Source: Muricea muricata (Eukaryota > Cnidaria > Anthozoa > Malacalcyonacea > Plexauridae). From it: a stretch of DNA of 64,000 bases. Positions 35,703 to 47,310 of this stretch are shown in pieces (the stretch's first letter is position 1; each line of letters begins with the position of its first letter). The notes beneath the pieces are model-generated. The model was not told where the DNA came from, did no database searches, and was given only the letters and a program-made list of their open reading frames with translations. The stretch spans positions 44,304,480 through 44,368,479 of the forward strand of contig OY979716.1 in the NCBI GenBank assembly GCA_963855995.1, written 5' to 3'. Both the position numbers and the translations under genes were made by a program.

Positions 35703-38700
35703 TTTGTATTTCCTGCGAACAACCGTACAGTGGGAGTCATACTTGTCTCTCCTGCTTCAACCCTTGTCATAATTTTGCACCATGCAGCACCTATGGGCCA
35801 GCTGAGGGATATAGTGCACAGGTTTTATGTTCTAAATGCCAAGGTACAATGAATTTAGGGTGTGCTTGCTTGCATGCATGCACGCGGCAATTTAAACGCA
35901 AAATTTTAAATTGATTTTTTGAGAACAATTATGTAAAACAATTTGTAAAAACTTATGTCAGTTACTTTATATATGCATTAGTAAATCTTCTTTTGACTCT
36001 CCTTTGCAGCGAAAGGTGCAATAAATGCAATCAAGATTACTGCTAACCCAAAATGTAACAACAATAAAACACAAGCAAAAACGCAAAGCAATATGTTATC
36101 TTTTTTTGGAGAAACCACTTCTAATCGAAAAAGGTCCTTATCTCCTCAGTTGTTTGAATCCAAAAAAGCACGGCAAGACAATTCAACGAGACATGCGCCG
36201 TCAAGACAACCGTGTATCTGCATAACTTGTTTTAAGTAAGTCAATATACTTACATACCTGCAAACTATGCACTTTTACTTTAATGCTATTACTGCTATAT
36301 ATTGATTTAGTTGTTTCCTATTATATGTAGTGCTGACAAAACAATGTCTCCGTTTAACTACTACTTATGTCGTAGTGATAAACAAACAAAAACGCGACAC
36401 CTAGAAAAAAGTCATGCCAAAACAGCTGCCGGGAAAAGTAAGGTACGTTTTGTAGATACAAATGCTATGGAGGCAAAAGAAGCCTTGAAATGTTACAAAA
36501 TAGCTTGTAATAAGAAAACACCTGAAAAAGGACAAAGATGTGAAGTATCCAGACGCCAATCTCCTTTACTACGAGAAGATGAAATTTCAACTGCTACGCA
36601 CAAACAGCAATCAACTGAAACGTCTGAAATATGAGATGACACTGATAGTCTAAAGTCAAAAGTAGATACAGTAATTCATATGCTAAAAAACGTGTCCATA
36701 AAAATCGGGCAGCAAAAGCCCTCCACTATTCCTGACATCTCCACAATAGTTAAAGAACTGTCTACAGATGAAAACCATCAAGTGGACTGGAGTGCAATTG
36801 AAAACATTATTGACCTGACAGAAAAAGTACAGAGTATTAGGTTCTTTGCTGGTCAGTTTGGCGAAAAGGGTTGTGTAAGATGTGAAACTTGCTTTAACTA
36901 CCTTTTTTCTCGAGATGGTACTTTGACAAAACGTGACTCGTTGTTGGTGGATGATGATGACGGCCAAGCGATTGCAACTCATATTAAAAGGTATGTTGAG
37001 TTTTTAATTCTCGTTCATTCGTTCAATAAAATTTTAGTTAACATATTGCTGTCTGTGTTATAGATTCGGTAGTAACATATCTACTGGTTTATTTTTGGAA
37101 GCTGAAAAGGTCAACAAAATTGTCGAAAGAAAAAATGACAGTTGGTATCACCTAAAAAGTAAAATAAAGAACCACCTTAGTTGTGTTGGAGACAACGCAA
37201 AGACGCATTTGGAAGCACTTAAGGTAGAACGCTAAAAATTGATGCAACATGCAGGAGTGTTCAATCATATCATTACATTAAATCTTTAGCGATTATTTTA
37301 GGCAAAACATGTGAAAAACCGATTAGAGAAAAGAGGTATCAACGTTGCGAGGAATCTTGTCAGGGTCGCGCTTTCTGTAGTTGAATCAAAATGTGCCGCC
37401 ACACATTTCGAAACACAAATCGCGGCCCACGTTTCAACTGGTTCTGACATGGGAGACATTGGCCATAGTTGGAAACAATTCATCGACATCTTGAGGGCAA
37501 CGGAAATTTATCTTGATAAGCAAGTGCAGGAATACCTCCAGACTCCTCTTCAGAATACCTTATTACCACCCCATTTTTGTGCACTGGCTGATAAATCTAC
37601 CGTTCACCATGTCACAAACCAGGCAGTCGTCATTACCACAATGGTACAGGGAATTAAAACGCCAATAGCAGTACAAGCACCCGGTGTGTACCATGCTGAT
37701 GACCAATCAGAAAGTGTAACTGGCGCATGTGCTCCAGAGCTGGCGGAGACAATGTTTGATACGATTAAAATGGCTTATCCTGGACTGACTGATATATTGG
37801 GAAATTCGTGGCAGGGTAGTGTGCTTGATGGACAATACCAAGCAAAAGGGTTTGCTAAAAAGCTTATGAGCCTTCTGAAGAAGACAGATTCTGAGTTTGT
37901 AGATGTAGTGTGTGGACAAATTTGGCCATAGAAGATGTATTCGAAGGGAAAATTGGGGAGTCAAAGGAGTTCATGAAGCGATTAATAGGTATTATTTCCA
38001 AAAAATTATGGAAATGTATTGTTATCTTTGTTCGATTTTAACAAATCTATTTCATTGGTTGTTATATAGGTCGAAGCTCAGCTATCCACAAATTGTTTCA
38101 AAGGGGAAAGCCGCTTGCTGCAGCCAGGAAAAAAGCGGAAGAAATGAAAAGACCTCTTCATCTAACAAGTCGGACCTGTGCAACTCGATTTTCGTCTTCA
38201 CAAGTTCACGAGTTTCGCAAATTGCTTTCGTCAATTGACATCTATATGGCGACATATACCGAGCAGCACTTCAAGGATGACGATTTTGAAGTCAAGAAGT
38301 TTGAAATAAGTGGTCAAGACTTCATCGCTGACCTATGTGGTTGTGTCGACGTTATAACTCCTGTGATTAGCTATCTAGTTGATTTACAAGGCGTCCAAGT
38401 TCCTGTGTGGAAAGCGGCAGTGTGGTTTTCAAAAGTAAAGGCAGATATGAAAGACCTTGGCACCCTGTTGATAGACGATCCTCCAACCAACTGCGTAAAT
38501 TTAAAGTCTAATATTGATGACATCAAGGAGTTCAAGTTTAATGGTCATGAATTAGTTGAAGGCAGGCTAGTTGTTGAAACCGAAGTGCATCATGCTCGTG
38601 ACAAGGAAAGATCAGAAATCATAACGTGGAAAATGCGAACTGAACGACGTTCAAGACGATCTGCGGCGACTGGCTAAGGATTTGGCTTCCTCCTTAGAAA

Positions 38701-40060
38701 GTCGCCCTGCTAAATGTTTGTCAAGTCTGCAACATACCCTTACCTGCATAGACATCGACTCTCTCATCAATCTCCTTATTGGCCAGCAGAACACCTGTGG
38801 TTACCCCTCCCTAAAACGTGAAGATGACTTTGTCGAAAATGGCAAGAGAGAATTCAAGAAATTTTATACCTATGTTTGCTCCCTAAACCACGTAAAAGAG
38901 CTCGCCGAAAATCACTTCACACAGTTGAAATTAAGACCTGTATATAGTGATGAAGTATTAACTAAGCTCAAGAACACATTAAAGATTATACTGTGGACAC
39001 CTCAATATATGCAAACTCTATCCAGATGGTTCTCATTCTTGACAGTGGGAGACAAGGGGAAGGTAATTTCAAGTAACCTGCATATCAAATGTACTATTGA
39101 TCTTGTTAATATTATTACAATTTTATTGGCAAATTTGATACATCAAATCGTTATGCACATACTTGACATTCATTTACAAAAATATAAGTTCCATTTCATT
39201 GCAGGTAGAAGAGAGTAGCCTTCAATGTGAGGTAGGAAATCTAGTAAAGCTTATGGAGTTCCAGCGCATCCAATCGTCCTACTTTGCGAACACCTACTAT
39301 CTTCAGAATCTTTATAATGCTACATTTTTGACAAGTGACAAAAAACTTAAGACGTTCGTGGTATTGGTTAATGAAAGTGAAGTCTACAGGTACATAATTT
39401 TGTGTATGCAAAAATATGGTAAAATATTATCTATGTTAATACACTACTTTAATAACAAAATATATATTTTCAATATAATTTTACGAGTTTTTGCCTTTAT
39501 AGATCTTTGTATGTGGATGAATTTCTGTTCAATGAAGTTGGCATTGAGATGAGCATAGCAATAGACATCGCACTTGCACTTGGGAACACTGAATCGATTG
39601 TTGAATCCTTGTATTCAGTTATGAAGTCTCAGTGCATGGAAGGCGGCCAAGATAATAGTACATTGGCTTTACGGTATAACTATAACTATAGTTGGTATAA
39701 CTATAACTATAGTTGCTATTCTTTTCTTCTTTCTCAATTTAAAACGATTCATTTCCATAAAAATACAGTTGTTGGCAATTTATATAACGTTAATTTGATT
39801 AACATACCGGCACTATCATGCATAGAACCATTTTCTGTTTTAGAACCAAGATTGACTGGCTGATGCCCACCATAATTCAGGCTAATAAGATTGTAGCTGC
39901 AGTTGCAAACATCTACATCAAAGGTGATTCCAGCCGTAAACTTCCTAGGCACCGCTGGCCAATATTGGGTGCAAAGGCAACATTTTCGCAGGGAAAAGAT
40001 TATGGCAAAGTGATTTCAAGGAAGAAAAACGAAACAGCCCGATTACCATTTCTTTTGTAG
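35703..40060 (+). pseudogene. hAT-like transposase gene, nine exons, three lesions
   Basis: Exons: 35703-35843, 36010-36235, 36331-36990, 37064-37223, 37302-37988, 38070-39062, 39205-39389, 39503-39673 and 39844-40060, all with GT-AG borders and matching phases. Order: zinc ribbon (CISCEQPY...CLSCFNPCHN), a Ser-rich linker with QSNMLSFF, a BED-like finger (YYLCRSD...TRHLEKSHAK), then a long helical and RNase-H-like region (CALADKST, NLAIEDVFEGK, SRTCATRFSSS), and a tail ending in RLPFLL. NLAIEDVF sits where hAT proteins have the LNL block. Lesions: TGA at 36632, a frameshift near 37920 and another near 38645. No ATG is clear, so a 5' exon is missing. The superfamily is tentative. Confidence 0.6.
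36084..36107 (+). other. PIP-box-like motif QSNMLSFF
   Basis: The eight residues fit Q-x-x-[MLI]-x-x-F-F, the PCNA-binding consensus, in a Ser/Lys-rich unstructured linker of the transposase. The related fragment upstream has QSRITSFC at a similar place. Binding is inferred from the motif only. Confidence 0.5.
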
Positions 40061-40669
40061 TTTTGTGAATGTAACATAAAGATACATATAATGCCTACTA
40101 AAACAGTTGCATTGGCAAAGACAACAGCCTGAGAACATTGCATCTTCTTAATTGTATTGTTTGTGGTGCATTTCTTCGGATTGCTGAATTTATATACTGT
40201 AATTTATTCACAATCACAGTGTTCAGCTACAATTCAGCTGCACTTTCATGGATTGGATTCCAAATGACAAATGTTAATGATTTCATGTCTTTAATTAAGC
40301 CTGTTTTCCACTTCAACCGTATCACCAGAAGTGCACATGAAACAAATAAATACACTACGTTTCGGTACAACACGGTTGAAATGGGAAAAGGGCTTAAGTA
40401 TCAAATGTCACTTAGTTTTTAACGTCTTGTGGTCATCTGTCATTGGCCCCGCCCTCACCTTATCGCTGACGCGCGTGATCGCGGTTTGCGCCTGCAATGC
40501 TCAATGTCAGCACCATTGCGGCAGGATAAAAGCACTGTCACATCAACTTGCGGCAGTCTCCTGCGGTAGCCGAAACGTACTTTCCACTATGGTTCTGAAC
40601 GCAAATGGAACGGGTTCTGAATGCAAATGGAACGTGAACGCAGTGTTAGGTTGTTTCTGAGCAGTGCTG

Positions 40670-41304
40670 TAAATTGATCTTACTCATCTTAGCATTTAAA
40701 TTTGTGATTTCCTGAATCCTGAGCCACATTTTCTCCAAAATTTGATGATCAAGAATGCATATTTATACTTGCCCTACAAATTGCCCAAAAATTTTCATGT
40801 CTTTCAAAAATGTGCAGTGAGGGGGGGGGGGGAGTTGGATCTCAAAGAACATATTCAGATACAAGAAACAGACAAACATCCCCTTCCTTTCTGCATTTTT
40901 GGCTTTCTCTCCACTTGAGGCATGCTATCAAGTTGGATGCCGGGGAAATTTGGCAAACAAGCACCAATAAAGTTCTGTTATGGCACCATTTAGTTCTGTT
41001 ATGCAAATATTCCATGTCAATATGAATGATAATGTAAAATTTCAACAGTGGGACAAAATTGTCAGGCTAGTTACACAACTGATGATAAAGTAGGGGATAT
41101 ACTTAGTAGCTGTATTACATTCTGCACATGTACAATAATTGTTTTGAAGTACTTTGTTTTGATGAAGACCTCAAAATGACCTTCCAGCAAGTTGGGGTGA
41201 ATGACGTAGCAGGAGTAACTAGTGTTTGCAACAATTTGCAAATTCTATATACATCTAAGCTGCAATTTTGCACCATAGAAACTGTTCATCCTTTTCAAGA
41301 GAAA
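40670..41304. other. Intergenic stretch without a supported gene
   Basis: AT-rich with one 13-base G run at 40818-40831. No coding region recognised. Confidence 0.4.
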
Positions 41305-42080
41305 ATGCCCAATAGATGTGCAGCGGCTGGTTGTTCAAATGTTCCTGACCCTTCCAAGAGTGTTGGTCTTCACGAATTTCCTGAAGATAACGATTTGAAA
41401 AAGAAAAAAGAAACTTTGGATTGCGTTTGTGTGAAGAAAATGTGCGAAATGGCTTCCCACAGATACATCCTACCTTTGTACACAGCATTTTAAAGCCAAC
41501 GATTTTGAAAGCTCTTTCATTACAATTCCAGGCATGCAGCTTGTTAGTCGAGCAATATTGAAAAAAGGATGCTGTTCCTACCATACACAGCCAGAAAGCT
41601 GAAGCAAGCAATGTTGACAATGACAACAGCACTGACTCAGGCATTCAAACAGACAACATCACAGTGTGAGTAAAATTGTACAAAGATGTACATATTTTAA
41701 TATGTTCCTCTATTCTGTTAAACTGTTCAAGATTTACTTGACATTGCTTCTACTATCATGTAAATATCTGATTAAATAGGTTATAAGGGGTCTGCTAAAA
41801 GAAAGCGTGACCAAAACCAGCCAGGGAGGAAACAGCTTCTGTCAGAGCCTGATTTAGGTGACTTTACTCACACTTTGAAACAATCATTTACTGTAAGTCA
41901 ACACATGTGTGCTTTGTGCAAATAGAAACATATAAAGTAATATATTTTCATAGACACAAGATTTTTCCAGTCAAACACCTGAGTGTTGTGGTTGCAAGAA
42001 ACTGTGTAGCCAAAACTGCCAGCTTAGGAACAATGTCATCAGTCTTGAAGTGAAAATGAAGGTGCAAGAAAATCAAATTT
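41305..42080 (+). pseudogene. THAP zinc-finger protein, N-terminal exons, frameshifted
   Basis: MPNRCAAAGCSN at 41305 starts a THAP domain (C-x4-C form), followed by VGLHEFPEDNDLKKK. After a frameshift the rest reads KCAKWLPTDTSYLCTQHF, which supplies the C-x2-H pair, then FKANDFES, with a TGA just before KCAKW. Two candidate exons follow: about 41787-41891 (AKRKRDQNQPGRKQLL) and from 41957 (CCGCKKLCSQNCQLRN). THAP domains bind DNA and head several animal transposases and host factors. No catalytic domain follows before 43 kb, so this is a remnant of the 5' end. Confidence 0.75.
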
Positions 42081-43138
42081 AGCAACAAAAAGGTAACACA
42101 CTGCATAAGATATGATTTTCCTGTGCAAGATATTTATACTTAGCTATTATAACATTGTAAGTCACTTGTGATTAGTATTGTAAAATTTTAGCACTGCTCT
42201 GCTAGCACCATGGAAACCACTATTAGCAATGTAATAGGTATTTGGTAGTTAGTATATAATATTTCGTTTCTATTAATTCCAGGGAGTCATAAAATTTTGA
42301 AAACATTCAAACTGAGCCAAAGTTTCTTGTTTTTCTATCCTAGCTACTGCTCCTGTTCAATACATGTCCAAAGTGCAAATAAGGTAAGCCTTTTGTCAAG
42401 ACATCTGTTATTGGGACCATGGTTCAAGTGACAACACAACGCTTCAGTCATAATTGTTCTTCACCTGTGAATACCTGGAGCAATCAGCCAAACATGATAA
42501 CCAAAATGGCTGCAAAATGAATTTTTTGTTTTGTTTTGTTTTTCAGTCTTGGTGTCAGGTGCTTTCCCATCAAAAACCTTAGTCTTTAGGAACATGGGTC
42601 TATCATCCATTTCTTTAAAGACTTACTTCAAGCATCAGGTTGTAAGTAAATTATTAGGTGACAGTTTAATGAGTTCATGCCCTAATAGCTGCATCTGCTT
42701 GTCCATGGTAGAATATGCCCAGCCAATCTGATTATTCAGCACAGGGGCGGATCCAGACCGATGCAACCGATTCGAATGCATCGGTCAGAATTTCACATTA
42801 ATTTAATACCTCCAAGTCAAGTTTCAATAAAAACTCGAAAAAATAACAATATACACATTTTAATCTCAAAAAGGCATGCGTGTAGGGCCTATTGTGGTAT
42901 CATCAATCAATAATTTTATTGATAAAAACAATGATTTCAAATAAGGAGAGTTTTGATAGCCATTTCGCGTGTTTTTATTGATCGTCTTTTTATCGATATA
43001 TAAGGGAGTATTATAACGTCAGGTTGTAGTCAAAAATGTCTGGATCATTGTGCTTACTTTTAATTTGTGAGTAAGCACATGGCTAGGGTGGATTGCAGAG
43101 GGTGGATTGCTTCGCACCGATGCATGCATCGGTCATAC
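42081..43138. other. Intergenic stretch without a supported gene
   Basis: AT-rich; possible eroded continuation of the THAP gene but no frame could be supported. GATGCATCGGT phrases at 42756-42785 and 43118-43133 foreshadow the tandem repeat that follows. Confidence 0.4.
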
Positions 43139-43330
43139 GAGACAGTACCGCACGATTCTATTGTTTGAAGGGTAGATTGTCTTGATTGACTGATGCATTG
43201 AGACAGTACCGCGTGATGCTTATTGTTTGAGGGTAGATTGTGTCTCGACTGACCAATGCATCGAGACAGTACCGCGCGATGCATATTGCTTGAGGGTGGG
43301 TTGTGTCTCAACTGACCAATGCAACAGGCA
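43139..43330. repeat. About 62-bp tandem repeat, three copies
   Basis: GAGACAGTACCGC starts units at 43139, 43200 and 43263, each with ATTGTTTGAGGGTAGATTG and CTGACCAATGC-like segments. The third unit ends in a partial copy. Confidence 0.8.
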
Positions 43331-44262
43331 TCGATGACCGATGCAAATTACTAGTTATTAATATTTCGATTCACCGTGGAAATAATTCGAGCATTTCCCG
43401 CAAGTACACAAAAGTTTTGTCCAAGCGCCAGTTTTACGCAACTATGCAAATTATTGTGATCTCTTGACCTTACTACGAGAAGGAAGGCAAAATTTTGGAA
43501 TCCTTTCGAAAAGGGGAGAGATCTTGCTTTGAAATTGTTGATTCCTAAACACCTTACCAATGCAAGTGGCGCATTGAGAGCTTTAAAGTAAGTATCATTC
43601 ATTTTGTATGAAAAGCTCTGCTGTGCTAGTTATATTTTAATGTGCTAGGCTTTATATTCAATATTGTGAGATTAAATTTTTGATATTTAAATTGATAGAC
43701 ATTTTATTTGTAAGATTATTGATGAAATACTATAATAATACTAATGTATAGATAGCAATATTGGGTAAGCTGCATTGGAGGGGAGGGCATTGGAGACCTG
43801 GGAGTACCTTACAAGCAAGAATCCTTATTATTAATCTTTTGTAGTTGTCTTAGGGACTGGTCATAAAGTATAGGGGTGGGGGGGGCTATAAAAATTTATT
43901 TTTGTGTGGCCCACCCCTGATTTTCCTACAAAATATACATGACCCACCCCCTATTTAGGGGCAGGAGATGTGCGTAGTATTAGATGTTGGGTTGGTGTCA
44001 GGTGGAAGTGAAGCTATTGTAGAGGGGTTCTATAGTGTTCTTAATGCACATAAGCAATATGGTTGGACAATCAAATGATGTTTTGATGCATCAAGCTGTT
44101 GTTGATTGGTGCATTCCCCAACCCATGTCATAATCCTAGATTTCTGAAGAAAAAAGTGGTTTTGGCAGGTGAAATTACATACCAAATAGTCAAAATATGG
44201 TTATAAGAATATACTTCTCAAAGTGTAGTCATCAAAATATAGTTATTTACATTATATATATT
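43331..44262. other. Intergenic stretch with a dispersed-repeat end
   Basis: No supported gene. GGGACTGGTCATAAAGTA followed by a G-run at 43857-43891 matches 7175-7206 and is mirrored loosely by a C-run (TGACCCACCCCC) at 43930-43943, suggesting a small foldback-like repeat. Confidence 0.45.
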
Positions 44263-44715
44263 GACAGGTCTTTACCTGTAGTCGAAATGCGGTGTTATAA
44301 TAAATCTCTTGATCATAATATAAGATCATTCTCTTGATCATAATAGTGAAAATATGGTTATAAAATATACTTATGAAAATATAGTTATCAAAATATAGTA
44401 TTTTTACAATACATACATTTCAATAGATCCTTCCTTACCTGTTGTTGAATTCGACAGGTCTTTACCTGTGGTCGAAATGCTGTGTTATAGTAAATCTCTT
44501 GATCATAATATAAGATCATTCTCTTGATCATAAAAGTGAAAATATGGTTATAAAAATATGCTTATGAAAATATAGTTATCAAAATATAGTTATCAAAATA
44601 TAGTTTTTTACAATACATACATTTCGACAGATCTTTACCTGTTGTTGAATTCGATAGGTCTTTACTTTTAGTCGAATTTCACAGGTCTTTACCTGTTGTC
44701 AAAATGCTGTGTTAT
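44263..44715. repeat. About 190-bp tandem repeat with CAGGTCTTTACCTG palindromes
   Basis: Copies start at 44263 (GACAGGTCTTTACCTG), 44453 and, shortened, 44626. Each includes TCTCTTGATCATAATATAAG and ATATAGTTATCAAAATATAG. The array ends close to the 3' end of recombinase copy 2. Confidence 0.8.
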
Positions 44716-47310
44716 GTAAAACAAAAAATATTTACTAAATGTTCCTCTTTTTTACAAGGTTTTTAAACTTGTCACGAATTTGTTGTTGTGAGAATATTTC
44801 GGTAATTTTGTGGCCCTGGCATTCGGGATCTTTTCGCATGGTGTTGTCAATGTCTGTAATTCCAGCACGACGGTGCAGGTGCTTCGTCGTGTTTCTCACC
44901 ACTTCCCCTTGCAGGTCCATCCAGTACTGTCTGGACCCACAAGAGGAAGATGTACTTGATGCCACGTCATGTATAACTCCTTTGGTAAGCCATGAGACAC
45001 ACTTTAGCTCTGGACTTAATGGATGTTTATGGATCTTGCCAATGGTTAACACATTTTGCACAGGTGTATGTGACTTCTTTATCCTCAGCTGTTGCACGCC
45101 ACCATCGTCAACAAATGTGACCTGTGGTGGTGCTGGTGGTGTTTTAGGAGATGGTTGTTTGCTCGAGGGAACCCAATAATGATAATAATTAATAATTAAC
45201 CTACTCATATTTCAACAGGTTCACTTTCAGAAAAATATTTACATTTGTTGTTGGACCACATCCTTGACCGACGGGACCATTGATGTTAGAAGTGGATCAG
45301 TACTGGTGGACATATCATCGGAAGAAACCTAATAATAATAATAATTAATTTAATGATATTTCAACAGGTTAACTTGTTTCAGTATATGATGATACTGTTA
45401 TCAATGTAGGACCTCTGTTTACGTTACCTGCGCTGATTTAGGTTTAAACAGGGACCTGAGGTAAGATGCCACCCTGGCATTAGACTGCACCTCTTCTTCA
45501 ACGTAACAGTACGTCTGTGCAGTTGATACAGAATGGCTCATCTGCTTGGCTAACGTACAGGGGGATGGTGGCAGCTTCATCTGTCCATTGAAGTGAGACT
45601 ATGCCCTTCCTCAATTGCGACCCGTGCAGATTTCCAGGCATATTAGGCTTCAGCTTTTTTCACATAGTGATTATTCGCTTGCTGACCATGCTTTCATTCA
45701 TCGGCTGACCAGCAGCACTGATGAGGAAAGCTGGCATTGCCGGAATGCCAGCAATTGCGGCAATGACCGACCGTTCGCTTGCAAACATTGGCGTCAGTTG
45801 CACATCCCACATGAGCTTCACGTGGCTGCCCGCAGATGTTTTGTGCCTCAGTATCTTGGTGATGTAAAGGTCCTTTGAGTGCTGGACACCATTCCAGAGC
45901 TCCCCGACTGTGAGATTGCTCGCAGCCCCATATTGTTGACCACTTGCCATGATGACCAGCAGCAGCAAGTAGGCGCAAAGTTCCGCAAACTTCATGATGT
46001 CCACTGCCTCATTGGGATTGTCCGCCAGCCTGTCGTATTCCGATTTGGTCTCTTTAGCCTTATCGCCGTCGATGAGCGCTTGGAAGTCTTCAGTTGTCAG
46101 CGTCTCTTCCTCATCCCGTTGACGCACTTCTGACTTTCATAGGCTGAATGCATCAGAAAATGACTTTGGCCACAAGTCCGCCTGTTCATTGCAGAATAGA
46201 CCTAGAACAACAACAATACCAACAATAAGAATTTATTGAAGAGCAGACTTGAATGATCATAATATTTGGAAAAGGTTACAAACCCTCACCTGTCGGAGAT
46301 CGTCGTCACCAAATGCCATCAGTTCTCTGATCTCTTCTTGACATGACATGACAAATTTAAGAAAGATCCGCAAGCTCACGATGTAAGATTTGAGTGTCTG
46401 TGGCTTTCTTCGGTCCTTCCCCAGGAGGTCATTTCTGGCAAAGAAGTTGTTCCTGATCTTTGTCAATGAGATATGTTGCCACAGCTTACGAACAGTTTTC
46501 GGCACAGACTCAACCTCATAGAGCAAGCGGCTCACTTTCCTTACATGGTCAGTGGAAATGCGTTGTTTTCGCATACTACGTTCATATGTACGAAGGCTAA
46601 ACAAATGCATAACCGGGAGCTCTTCTATCTCCCTGACAACCTGTAGTATATAAAAACATTCAAATAGTTTATTACGTAGTCTTTAATAAAGGAGTTTAAT
46701 TAAGATTGACATTTTTGGGACATATAGAGATCAGGAGAAAATCCAGGGAACAACGTATGTTAGGGAGAGACAAGTAAAATATATGCTGAAAAACCAAAAT
46801 ATTACACTACCGCAAGTGGTGGGTCCGCCCTTGGTCTCCTGGGGGAAGCCAACAACTTGTCCAGGGGATTGCTGTCCTTGATGAGTGCAAATGGGATGAT
46901 GGTTTCTCAGCACTTGTGCTGGGTTTTCCCAGCGAAGTGCATTTGGACGTCCTTGCCATCGACCGCAGAAGGATAATTTGGTCATTATATCTATGATAGA
47001 ACACAAATACATAAGATACATAACCACATATTCCTTAAAATTTCACCTAGATGTTATAAAATCTTAAATGTATGTTAAAGATATGTAATAAACCAACCTC
47101 TTGTAGTCTTCACCATGTTTATCCAATTTATGCATGTTGGTCAGGTGCATGGCTATGCAGACTGCATAGGTATTGCACCCTTCCACGGGACAGGCTACTG
47201 GCTTGTTTTCTGACTTCACAACGCGATTCACTCATTTCTAAAATATCAGCAGATGATGTATCTCATAACAAATAAGGAAATTTTGACCGATTATAATTAG
47301 CCAAACATAC

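Larger units (their letters stand above)
33676..40669 (+). mobile_element. About 7-kb DNA transposon with matching ends
   Basis: Left end (33676-33704) and right end (40641-40669) share inverted GCTCAGAAAYAACCTAACA plus a few more bases on the outer side, starting CA. Inner parts also match in reverse: GTTCCATTTGCATTC and GTTCTGAAC...GTGGAAAGT. On the left these two parts are separated by about 0.9 kb (33840-34690), so something was inserted into the left arm. GCGGCAGG-type motifs cluster at 34770-34890 and 40515-40565, as expected of subterminal transposase sites. No clear 8-bp duplication is visible, so the ends are old or slightly misplaced. It encloses the decayed gene at 35703-40060. Confidence 0.65.

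Noticed and set aside
41255-41644. Minus-strand open frame of 129 codons
   Set aside because: Antisense to the THAP exon; the plus strand carries the zinc ligands.
44739-45179. Plus-strand open frame of 146 codons
   Set aside because: Antisense of the recombinase copy 2 tail, whose sense frame matches copy 1.
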